Assembly: GCF_005503365.1 (NCBI RefSeq)
Contig: NZ_SCML01000039.1
Location: forward strand, 1 to 58,063
DNA length: 58,063 bases
Direction of reading: 5' to 3'
Source: Hydrogenophaga sp. 2FB
Lineage (GTDB): Bacteria; Pseudomonadota; Gammaproteobacteria; Burkholderiales; Burkholderiaceae_C
Shown here: piece after piece, positions 35,510 to 42,927 of the stretch
Numbering within the stretch: position 1 is the first letter of the stretch
Layout: the number at the start of each line of letters is the position of its first letter
Translations under genes and position numbers: made by a program
Notes under the pieces: model-generated
Seen by the model: the letters and a program-made list of their open reading frames with translations, nothing else
What the model was told of the DNA's origin: nothing
Database searches by the model: none

Positions 35510-35557
35510 CAAGTACAGCAAAGCATGCCCGGGGTCGCACCCCCCGGATCTGGGGGG
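35510..35557 (-). promoter_or_regulatory. Proposed LAL-regulator operator D and promoter
   Basis: Read toward the SDR gene, the site is CCCCCCAGATCCGGGGGG (35557 down to 35540), with perfect C6/G6 arms and a 6-bp centre. TACTTG (35515-35510) begins 25 bases after it, the same hexamer at the same distance as upstream of etfB. The site lies between the stop of the CitE-like gene and the SDR start. The sequence pattern is seen; its role is inferred. Confidence 0.6.
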
Positions 35558-35575
35558 AGGACGGGTCCGCTGTGC

Positions 35576-36493
35576 TTATGTGGCGCTGCTGGCGATGAGC
35601 CGCTGGGCGTTGCGGGTTTGCACGGTGGCGTGCGCCGCGAGAAGGCGCTGCGCCTGCGTCAGGTGCAGACGCTCCACCATGCCGCCATCCAGGTTGATGG
35701 CGCCGGCATGGGCGTGCTCCGCCAGGTCGAAGGCCGCGACGATGCGCTGGGCACGCTCCACGGCCACGACCGAGGGCGAGAAGACGCGGTTGGCGACCGG
35801 AACCTGGCTGGGGTGGATCAAGGTCTTGCCATCGAACGCCATCCTGGCGGACTGCACGGCCTCGGCTTCGAAGCCGTGAAGATCGGAGAAGTCGTTCCAG
35901 ACACCGTCAAGCACTCCCAGGCCGCCCTGCTTGGCGGCCAGCACGATGTTCATCAGCCAGGGCACAAGGTACTTGCGCTGCTCATCCCCGGACACGCCGG
36001 TCTCTTTCATGATGTCGTTGGTGCCGACGACCAGGCATCGCAGCCGCAGTGCGGTCTCGCGTCCTGCCGCGACGATGTCTCGCAGGTTGAGCAGACCGCC
36101 CCCGGTCTCGATCATGGCCCAGAGCTCCGTGTCGGCCGGTACGCCCTGGGTGCGGGCCAGCGCGGCGAAGTCGTGGAGATCCTCGGGCCGCGATACCTTG
36201 GGCAGCAACACCGCGTCCGGTCGGCACCGGGCGACGGTGTCCAGGTCGTGGGGCAGGTCCTCGCTGGCGCTTTCGTTGACGCGGATTACCGTCTGGTGGA
36301 GTCCGAAGCGGGCCTGGCCGAAGGCGTCCTGCAGCGCTGCGCGTGCCGGTGTCCGCATGCCGGGCGCGACCGCGTCTTCGAGGTCGAAGATCAGCACATC
36401 CGCATCAATGCCCCGCACCTTGTCCAGGGCGCGCCGGTTGCTGGCGGGAACATAAAGGGCGGAGCGTCGGGGGAAATCGGAGGGAAAGCTCAT
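35576..36493 (-). CDS. HpcH/HpaI-CitE family lyase
   Basis: This 305-residue TIM-barrel lyase has SALYVPASNRRALDK, LIFDLEDAVAPGM (E39-D40), AMIETGGGLLN, GTNDIMKETG and GKTLIHPSQVPVANRVF. It is the CitE-like rather than the malyl-CoA-lyase-like branch and differs clearly from the lyase at 26765-27682. It should cleave a 3-hydroxy-dicarboxyl-CoA to acetyl-CoA and a 2-oxoacid. Its ATG overlaps the stop of the acyl-CoA synthetase by four bases, so the synthetase probably makes its substrate. Confidence 0.9.
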   Translation of the reverse strand: MSFPSDFPRRSALYVPASNRRALDKVRGIDADVLIFDLEDAVAPGMRTPARAALQDAFGQARFGLHQTVIRVNESASEDLPHDLDTVARCRPDAVLLPKVSRPEDLHDFAALARTQGVPADTELWAMIETGGGLLNLRDIVAAGRETALRLRCLVVGTNDIMKETGVSGDEQRKYLVPWLMNIVLAAKQGGLGVLDGVWNDFSDLHGFEAEAVQSARMAFDGKTLIHPSQVPVANRVFSPSVVAVERAQRIVAAFDLAEHAHAGAINLDGGMVERLHLTQAQRLLAAHATVQTRNAQRLIASSAT

Positions 36494-38652
36494 GGGGTTT
36501 TTTCGTCGAGCGGCGCGGTTTCGATCACGGCGTCGAGCGCAAAACCACCCTTTCCGGACTCGAGCACCACGAAGGGGTTGATGTCGATCTCGCTGACCCA
36601 GGCGCGGTTGCGGAACGCGAAGACCGAGAGCGTCGAGAGCACCCGGGCCAGCGTCTCGACGTCGGCGGGCGCTTCGCCGCGGGCACCGGCCAGGATCCCG
36701 GCGCCACGGATCTCCTTGATCATCGAACGGGCTTCGGCCATGCCGAAAGGGGCCATGCGCAGCGCCACGTCCTTCAAGACCTCGACGTACACCCCCCCCA
36801 GGCCGAAGAGCACCATGGGTCCGAACACCGGGTCGCGGTAGGCGCCGCAGATGGTCTCGATGCCGCGCTCGGCCATCGGCGCGACGAGAATGCCACGCAA
36901 CACGGCGTCGGGTCGGGCCTGTCGCACACGCTCGAGCATGGCGGTGGCGGCTTCGCTGGCCCGAGCCGGCGAGTCGACGTTCAGCACCACGCCCTTCACC
37001 TCGGTCTTGTGCTGGATGTGCGGAGAGACGATCTTGAGCACCACCGGCCTCCCCAGGTCCGCGACCGCCGCGTGGACCGCATCGGCCGAAACCGCCAGCA
37101 CCTCAGGGAGCACCGGAATGCCGGCAGCGGCGAGCACACGTTTCGCGGCGTGCTCATCGGAGACATCCGGATGCGGCACATCTGGAGCGCCCGACGTCTC
37201 GCTGGCCATCTCGGCTTCACGCGCGGGGTGCTCAAGCCGGACATCCGCGAACGATTGTTCGAGGCGGGACAATGCCCCAAGCGCCCGTATGGCACGGTTG
37301 GGATCTTCGTACACCAGAAAGCCCCTGCGCTCGAACTCGCGAACGGTTTCCGCGGGCGCCAGGAAGGACAGAACGAACAGCACGTTGGGGTAGCGGTCCT
37401 GGATGCCTTCGAATGTCTGCAAGAGCCAATCCGCGGCGGTTTTTGCCGCTGGCGCGCTCGTGAAGAAGCAGAGCAATGCGCCGAACTGCCCCTCGGACAG
37501 CACGACCTCCAGACATTGCCCCAGCAGGCTGCGCTCATTGGTCAGTTGCGCCGTGAGATCGATGGGATTGGATGCGCCGGCAAACGGAATGAAACCCCGT
37601 ATCCGTTCCTGGGCCGCGGTGGCCAACAAGGGCACGTCGATGCCCGCGGCTTCCGCCGCGTCGGCCATCTGCACGCCGACGCCACCCGAGACCGTGAGAA
37701 TGCCCAGCTGGTTGTTGGTGAAACGGGCCCGGGCCAGACAGGCGTAGGCCACGTCCAGCATCTCGTCAATGCTGTCCGCGCGATGAACACCGAACTGCTT
37801 CATCACCGCGTCGTAAACGGCGTCTTCCCCTGCGAGCGCACCGGTGTGCGATGCGGCGGCCCGTGCGCCGCTTTGGGATCGGCCGACCTTGAGGACGATG
37901 ACGGGTTTCCCGCGGGCACGCGCCTCTTTCAGGGCCGCGACGAAACCAGGCCCGTTGCGCACCGCCTCCGCATAGACGGCGATCACCCGAACCTGTGGCG
38001 AGCAGGCGAGCCAATGGAGGCATTCGGAGAGTTCCAGGTCCACCTCGTTGCCGGTGGTGATCCAGTAGCCGATGCCGATGTTCCGCTGGCGGCACAGATA
38101 GGCCAGATGCCCGCCGCAGGCACCGCTTTGGCTCACGATGGCCAGCGGTCCGGGGCTCATCAGGCCCGAGGAAAAAGCTTGTGTGAAGGTGCCGTAGAAA
38201 CCGATGTGCGCATTGAAGGCGCCCAGGCAGTTGGGACCCAGCACACGCATGCCGTAGCGCTTCGAAATGCCTGCGACGGTGGACTGCAGCGCTTGACCGG
38301 CTTCGCCGGCCTCGCCGAAGCCGGCCGAGAAGACGATGGCGGTTTTCACGCCGTGAATGCCGCAGTCCTCAAGCGCCTGCACCGCGAGGTTCGCCGGCAG
38401 GGCAATGATGGCAAGGTCGATGGACCCCGGTACCTCGCGCACATGGGGGTAAGAGGGAAATCCCTGCACCGATTCGCGGTTCGGGTTGACGGCGTAGACC
38501 TGGCCCGCGAATTCCGATTGGCGCAGGTATTTCAACGGTCGACCGCCGATGCGCGACGGGTCCTCGGAGGCTCCGATCACGACAATGGAGCGGGGCTCGA
38601 GCAGTGCCGCGATGCTGGACAAATGGGATGTCTGCTGCGGCGAATGCGCCAT
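36490..38652 (-). CDS. ATP-grasp acyl-CoA synthetase (NDP-forming type)
   Basis: This protein of about 720 residues joins a CoA-binding domain (SIVVIGASEDPSRIGG), a succinyl-CoA-synthetase-like ligase domain with the phospho-His motif AASHTGALAG, and a C-terminal ATP-grasp domain (AAGIPVLPEV...VLKIVSPHIQHKTEVKGVVLNV). It makes acyl-CoA with ATP cleaved to ADP and phosphate. The start at 38652 follows AAGGA; an ATG at 38670, directly after the Bug receptor stop, is an alternative. With the lyase overlapping its end it forms a synthetase-lyase pair, analogous to malate thiokinase plus malyl-CoA lyase. Confidence 0.9.
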   Translation of the reverse strand: MAHSPQQTSHLSSIAALLEPRSIVVIGASEDPSRIGGRPLKYLRQSEFAGQVYAVNPNRESVQGFPSYPHVREVPGSIDLAIIALPANLAVQALEDCGIHGVKTAIVFSAGFGEAGEAGQALQSTVAGISKRYGMRVLGPNCLGAFNAHIGFYGTFTQAFSSGLMSPGPLAIVSQSGACGGHLAYLCRQRNIGIGYWITTGNEVDLELSECLHWLACSPQVRVIAVYAEAVRNGPGFVAALKEARARGKPVIVLKVGRSQSGARAAASHTGALAGEDAVYDAVMKQFGVHRADSIDEMLDVAYACLARARFTNNQLGILTVSGGVGVQMADAAEAAGIDVPLLATAAQERIRGFIPFAGASNPIDLTAQLTNERSLLGQCLEVVLSEGQFGALLCFFTSAPAAKTAADWLLQTFEGIQDRYPNVLFVLSFLAPAETVREFERRGFLVYEDPNRAIRALGALSRLEQSFADVRLEHPAREAEMASETSGAPDVPHPDVSDEHAAKRVLAAAGIPVLPEVLAVSADAVHAAVADLGRPVVLKIVSPHIQHKTEVKGVVLNVDSPARASEAATAMLERVRQARPDAVLRGILVAPMAERGIETICGAYRDPVFGPMVLFGLGGVYVEVLKDVALRMAPFGMAEARSMIKEIRGAGILAGARGEAPADVETLARVLSTLSVFAFRNRAWVSEIDINPFVVLESGKGGFALDAVIETAPLDEKTP

Positions 38653-38670
38653 CTCGGTGTCCTTGCGCAT

Positions 38671-39657
38671 TCAGTCCACCTTGGCACCAGAGGACTTGAC
38701 GACGGGCGCCCAGCGTTTCAGATCGTCCGCGATGCGCGCCGCGAACGGCGCGGGGCCGGCATAGGCAATGGTGTTTCCGCGCGCGTCGAAGAAGGCCACG
38801 CTGTCGGGTTGGGCCATTACTTTTTCCAGGCTCTTGCTGAGCCGATCCACGACCTGGGGTGGCGTTCCAGCGGGCGCCACGATGCCCACCCAACCCACCA
38901 CGGCATAGCCGGGCACGGTTTCCGCCACCGTCGGTATCTCGGGTGCCATTCGATCGCGCGTCTTGCCGGTGGTGGCGAGAGCCCGGAGCTTGCCTGCCCG
39001 GATGTGGGCCATCGAGTTGGGCAGTACATCGAACATGAAAGGCACGGTGCCGGCCAACACATCGATCAGGGCGGGCGCGCTGCCTTTGTAGGGCACGTGG
39101 GTGAACTTCGCCCCGGTCATGGTGGCCAGCATTTCCGTGGAAAGGTGGTTCGATGTGCCGTTGCCGGCGGAGCCATAGTTGATGGCGCCCGGGTTGCGCT
39201 TCGCTGCGCTGATGAGATCCTGCAGGTTCTTGTAAGGCGCCTGCGCATTGACCACAAGGACGTTCGAGTATTCGGTCAACTGCGCAACAGGGCTGAAGTC
39301 CTTGACCGGGTCGTAGCCGGCATGGGCGTAAATCAGCGGCGTGAGGGTGTGCGTGCCCGTGTGGGCGAGGCCGATCGTGTAGCCATCCTTGGGCGCGCGC
39401 GCAACCCGTTGCATGCCGATGGAGCCTCCCGCGCCGGCGACATTGACGACCACGACGGGTTGGCCCAGCTCGGCGCCCAGCCGCTGTGCCAGGAACCTGC
39501 TGACGTCGTCGGTAGGGCCTCCAGCAGGAAAGGGCGTGATGAGTTCAACAGGTCGGGTGGGCCATGGCTGCGCTTGCGCCATGGCGGCGTGCGCGAGGAC
39601 CGTGAGCAGCAGCGCGGCTGTGGCGTGAATCCCGCGGATCGTGGATAGCTTTCGCAT
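38671..39657 (-). CDS. Bug/TctC-family periplasmic solute receptor
   Basis: This 328-residue receptor has a Sec leader cleaved probably after A27 (AAMA|QA), then WPTRPVELITPFPAGGPTDDVSRFLAQRL. It has YKGSAPALIDVLAGTVPFMFDVLPN, a typical Bug segment. The ATG at 39657 marks the signal peptide start; upstream in-frame codons do not fit. It is the first gene of the receptor-synthetase-lyase operon, and likely binds the dicarboxylate or hydroxyacid that the synthetase activates. Confidence 0.93.
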   Translation of the reverse strand: MRKLSTIRGIHATAALLLTVLAHAAMAQAQPWPTRPVELITPFPAGGPTDDVSRFLAQRLGAELGQPVVVVNVAGAGGSIGMQRVARAPKDGYTIGLAHTGTHTLTPLIYAHAGYDPVKDFSPVAQLTEYSNVLVVNAQAPYKNLQDLISAAKRNPGAINYGSAGNGTSNHLSTEMLATMTGAKFTHVPYKGSAPALIDVLAGTVPFMFDVLPNSMAHIRAGKLRALATTGKTRDRMAPEIPTVAETVPGYAVVGWVGIVAPAGTPPQVVDRLSKSLEKVMAQPDSVAFFDARGNTIAYAGPAPFAARIADDLKRWAPVVKSSGAKVD

Positions 39658-39725
39658 GGGTTTCCTCTGTGGGTTGCAATGCCGACCAGCAGGGCGTGGG
39701 CCACCTGTTGGGACCGGAGTGAACG

Positions 39726-39771
39726 ACACATTGTGTGGAGCGCCAGCAAAAAAGGGATCACGGATGTGATC
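39726..39771. promoter_or_regulatory. Two inverted repeats upstream of the receptor-synthetase-lyase operon
   Basis: ACACA-T-TGTGT lies at 39726-39736 and GATCAC-GGAT-GTGATC at 39756-39771, inside the 130-bp gap between the Bug receptor start (39657) and the terminator of the next operon (39788). They are the only strong dyads in this gap and may bind a regulator of the 35576-39657 operon. No regulator gene is adjacent, so the assignment is open. Confidence 0.35.
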
Positions 39772-39787
39772 GATGATCGTTCTGGAA

Positions 39788-39820
39788 AAACGGGCTGGCT
39801 CCAGAAGAGCCAGCCCGTTT
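39788..39820 (-). terminator. Rho-independent terminator of the TauD/oxidase operon
   Basis: A 14-bp perfect stem (AAACGGGCTGGCTC and complement) with a 5-nt loop is followed, on the minus strand, by TTTTTCC. It lies 43 bp after the stop of the Bug receptor at 39864 and closes the four-gene operon 44403-39864. On the plus strand the arm ends in GTTTGCTTTG, so some bidirectional activity is possible. Confidence 0.88.
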
Positions 39821-39863
39821 GCTTTGTACGTTCGGTTGCGCGACTGTTGCGCGGGCTTTTCTT

Positions 39864-40850
39864 CTACTGCGCCACGAAGCCCGACTCTTTGATGATCGGC
39901 CCCCAGGTGTCCGTGGTGTGCTTCACCCGCGATGCCAGGTCCTTGTCATCGCCATAGGTGGATTCAAGCCCCAGGCCGATCAGTGCCTGGCGGAACGGTG
40001 CGGCGTTGGTGACGGCGCGAACCACCTCGCGGTACTGTGCAAGCACGTCCGCCGATGTGCCGGCGGGTGCGAAGAGGCCCATGAAGGTGCGCTCTTCAAG
40101 TCCTGGCAATCCACCCTCGGTGAATGTCGGGATCTCGGGGAACTGCGCCAGACGCTGTTGCCCCGAGATGGCAATGATCCGCATCGCACCCGACTTGTGG
40201 TGTGGAATGAACTCGCTCACGCCCGTCAACCCGACAAGAATCTGCCCTCCCAGCAAATCGGCCACGAGTGGCGCACCGCCGCGGTACGGGACCGAGTTGG
40301 CGCTGAGCCCGAACGTCTTGCCGATCCGGCCGACCGTGAAATCGGGTTGGCTGGCGGGCGCGGGCACGCCCACATTGAAGGCGCCCTTTTGCTGTCGCGC
40401 CCAGGCCACCAGTTCCTGGAGATTGTTCGCCTTGATGCTGGGGTGAACGGCCAGTGCGATGGGCAGCGTGGTGACCGTGGCGACCGGCACCAGATCCTTC
40501 GCAACGACATAACCAGGGTTCTTGACTGTCATCGGAATGATGGACACCGCATGCTCGTTGGAGAGCATCAGGGTGCGGCCGTCGTTCGGCGCCAGCGCCA
40601 AGGTCTGCATCGCGATCTGCCCGCCCGCGCCGGGACGGTTTTCCACCACCACCGAGCGGTTGAGGAGAGGCTGCATTCCCGCGGCCAGATTGCGCGCCAC
40701 GGAGTCCACGTTGCCCCCCGGCGGAAAGCCCACCAGTATCCTGACCGGTGCTCCCGAGGTCTGCGCCATCGCGGTTCCGGCGAGGACCATGGAGCCCAAT
40801 ACGGCCAGCCCTGCAACGAGGGATTGGCGCTTCCAGTTTTTCGTCGTCAT
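39864..40850 (-). CDS. Bug/TctC-family periplasmic solute receptor
   Basis: This 328-residue receptor has a Sec leader cleaved after A29 (TAMA|QT). It has VRILVGFPPGGNVDSVARNLA, VENRPGAGGQIAM, and VPYRGGAPLVADLLGGQILVGLTG. It is the last gene of the GntR-controlled operon with an FAD-linked oxidase, a TauD-type dioxygenase and a quinone oxidoreductase, so it probably captures their substrate. An intrinsic terminator follows. Confidence 0.93.
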   Translation of the reverse strand: MTTKNWKRQSLVAGLAVLGSMVLAGTAMAQTSGAPVRILVGFPPGGNVDSVARNLAAGMQPLLNRSVVVENRPGAGGQIAMQTLALAPNDGRTLMLSNEHAVSIIPMTVKNPGYVVAKDLVPVATVTTLPIALAVHPSIKANNLQELVAWARQQKGAFNVGVPAPASQPDFTVGRIGKTFGLSANSVPYRGGAPLVADLLGGQILVGLTGVSEFIPHHKSGAMRIIAISGQQRLAQFPEIPTFTEGGLPGLEERTFMGLFAPAGTSADVLAQYREVVRAVTNAAPFRQALIGLGLESTYGDDKDLASRVKHTTDTWGPIIKESGFVAQ

Positions 40851-40866
40851 GATCAATCTCCTGTGT

Positions 40867-41877
40867 TCAATCGGTGGGGAATCCGTCCGCAAGCCCTCTG
40901 TCCCAGACCAGGATGAGCTTGCCGATGTGTTGCGATGACTCCATGCGGCTGTGCGCATGGGCCACGTCGTCCATGGTGTGAACCGAATCGATCACGGGCG
41001 CTGGCAGGCGCCCGGACTCGAACAGCGGCCACACCTGGCTCAGCAGTTCCGCGGCCATCTGCGCTTTGCTCTCGTCGCTGCGGGACCGCAGCAACGAGCC
41101 GGTCAAGACGGCCCGCTTGCGCATCAGGTCGAACAACCGGATGGAGGCCTCGGGCCCACCCTGAAAGGCAATCTGGAGGATGCGTCCGTCCATGGCCAGG
41201 CAGTCCAGGTTGCGCGCGACGTACGTGCCGCCCACCATGTCGAGCACCACGTCCACGCCTTTGTTGCCCGTCAGGGCCAGCACGCGTTCGACGAAATCGA
41301 CGCGCGTGTAGTTGATGCCCTCGGCGCCCCAGCGTTCGACGGCCTCGCGCTTCTTCTCATTGCCCACCGTGGCCATCACCCGATGGCCGAAGGCGCGCGC
41401 CAGTGCGATGGTGAAAGCACCGATGCCACTGGAACCACCGTGGACCAGCACGCTTTCACCGGCGGACAGCCGCCCCGCCTGGAACAGGTTGCTCCACACC
41501 GTCATGGCCGCCTCGGGAAGCGCGGCGGCCTGCACATGGTTCAGCCCATGCGGAAGCGGCAGGCAATGCGCAGCGGGCACGCAAACCTGTTCCGCATAGC
41601 CCCCACCGGGCGTCAAGGCGCACACGGGCGCACCGGGCATGGGCGACACCACCCCTTCGCCCACCGCGTCGACGACACCACTGACCTCCAGCCCGAGAAC
41701 CGTCGACGCCTGCGGTGGCGCCGGGTACGTTCCCTGGCGTTGCGCCACGTCGGCGCGGTTGACGCCGACGGCATGAACCTGGATCCGGACCTCACCGGGT
41801 TGGGGCTGCGGCACGGGAGCCTGCGCGCACCTGAGCACATCGGGTGGCCCGAAACGATCGAACTGGATCTGTCTCAT
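40867..41877 (-). CDS. NADPH:quinone oxidoreductase-like medium-chain reductase (PIG3 type)
   Basis: This 336-residue zinc-free MDR protein has the N-terminal GroES-like domain (VGVNRADVAQRQGTYPAPP, LGLEVSGVVDAVGEGV) and a Rossmann domain with LVHGGSSGIGAFTIALARAFGHRV. It resembles quinone oxidoreductases of the PIG3 branch and probably reduces a quinone or an enone with NADPH. The start is the ATG at 41877 (MRQIQFDRFGPP), 4 bp after the dioxygenase stop. Its place in the operon suggests reduction of an unsaturated or keto intermediate. Confidence 0.9.
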   Translation of the reverse strand: MRQIQFDRFGPPDVLRCAQAPVPQPQPGEVRIQVHAVGVNRADVAQRQGTYPAPPQASTVLGLEVSGVVDAVGEGVVSPMPGAPVCALTPGGGYAEQVCVPAAHCLPLPHGLNHVQAAALPEAAMTVWSNLFQAGRLSAGESVLVHGGSSGIGAFTIALARAFGHRVMATVGNEKKREAVERWGAEGINYTRVDFVERVLALTGNKGVDVVLDMVGGTYVARNLDCLAMDGRILQIAFQGGPEASIRLFDLMRKRAVLTGSLLRSRSDESKAQMAAELLSQVWPLFESGRLPAPVIDSVHTMDDVAHAHSRMESSQHIGKLILVWDRGLADGFPTD

Positions 41878-41881
41878 GGAC

Positions 41882-42904
41882 TCAGGCGCTGACGGCACGG
41901 GACGCGGCATCGACCTGGATGCCATGGAAGCCGTAGGTATCGGTGTCGCGGTCGCGTTCAAACTGGTTGAGCCACAGCCGCATGAGCCAACGCTTTTGTT
42001 CGGGCGAATCCCAATCGGTAAACCCGGTTCTGGAGTGGAGCGTCACATGGTTGTTCAGCCACTGGATGTCACCGGGCTGGAAGGACATCGGGAGGAGCAA
42101 CTCCTGAGATTGCGCGTAGGTGTCCACCAGTTCCAGCAGGCGCCGGTGCGCATCGGTCAGCGCAGGCGCGCCGTCGTAACGCTGTGCGGACTCGATGAAG
42201 TTGCGCAGGTACATGATGGAGAGCTTCCCGCCCGTCCACCCCGCGATCGATGTCACCCAATAGGGCTCGCCCGTGACCGCATTGCGCTCGCCCCGGTGGT
42301 CGAACCACAGCGGCTGGTACAGCAATTCGATCAGGTCCGGGTGGTCGCGCAGCAGCCGGTTGTAGATGCTGGTGGAGCTGACGACCAGACTGGCCCCGCC
42401 CTCCCGCGCGGTTCGTACGCACATGAGTCCGACGATGTCGGCGCCGTCCACGTGGAAGGGCGCGGCATGGTTGGTGTGATAGAAGCGCGAGTTGGCGTTG
42501 GTCTGGGGGTCCGTGCTGGTCGTGTCGGTCACGTGCCCGAAAAGTTCGCCGCGCGCATTCTGTACGACAGGCTGGCCCAGGTGGCGGCCCAGGCCCCAGT
42601 AGGCCAGGCTGCGTTCTTCGATCGTCCACTCGTGAACCGGCAGGCCGCTCCACAACTCGAAGCCGCGCCCGTCCTCCAGCTCCACCGCCAGACGGCGGAT
42701 GCGGGCCTTCAGTGTGCGCAGAGGGAAATGCGCGGCCGTGATCTGCTCCAGGGGCAAGCCCGTGGCGGCAGCCACCTGCACGGCACTGCGTATTTCATCG
42801 ATTTCCTCGGGGGTGAGCGTGTAGCGCCAACGTGTGTCGCGCTCCATCTGATCGCGCGTCCATGCACTGGGTCCCTCGAAGGGCGCCCGCAAAATATCGG
42901 CCAT
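41882..42904 (-). CDS. TauD/TfdA-family Fe(II)/2-oxoglutarate-dependent dioxygenase
   Basis: This 340-residue dioxygenase has the iron-binding HxD motif at H151/D153 (FHVDGAD) and a distal His in NNHVTLHSRTGF (H289 favoured), with R308 (RWLMRLWL) as a likely 2-oxoglutarate contact. The family hydroxylates carboxylates, sulfonates, aryloxyacids or betaines. The start ATG at 42904 gives MADILRAPFEG. It lies 23 bp after the FAD oxidase gene and 4 bp before the quinone oxidoreductase. Hydroxylation next to a carboxyl would make a 2-hydroxy acid that the oxidase could use. Confidence 0.9.
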   Translation of the reverse strand: MADILRAPFEGPSAWTRDQMERDTRWRYTLTPEEIDEIRSAVQVAAATGLPLEQITAAHFPLRTLKARIRRLAVELEDGRGFELWSGLPVHEWTIEERSLAYWGLGRHLGQPVVQNARGELFGHVTDTTSTDPQTNANSRFYHTNHAAPFHVDGADIVGLMCVRTAREGGASLVVSSTSIYNRLLRDHPDLIELLYQPLWFDHRGERNAVTGEPYWVTSIAGWTGGKLSIMYLRNFIESAQRYDGAPALTDAHRRLLELVDTYAQSQELLLPMSFQPGDIQWLNNHVTLHSRTGFTDWDSPEQKRWLMRLWLNQFERDRDTDTYGFHGIQVDAASRAVSA

Positions 42905-42927
42905 GTCGAAACTCCTCTGTGAAAAAA

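Noticed and set aside
36343..39648. A 1101-codon open frame on the plus strand opposite the synthetase-lyase operon
   Set aside because: It is antisense to well-supported genes and reads as Gly/Arg/His-rich low-complexity protein, as expected for a frame kept open by high GC at third codon positions. The same applies to long frames at 33033-35879, 5140-7479, 12650-14479 and many others.
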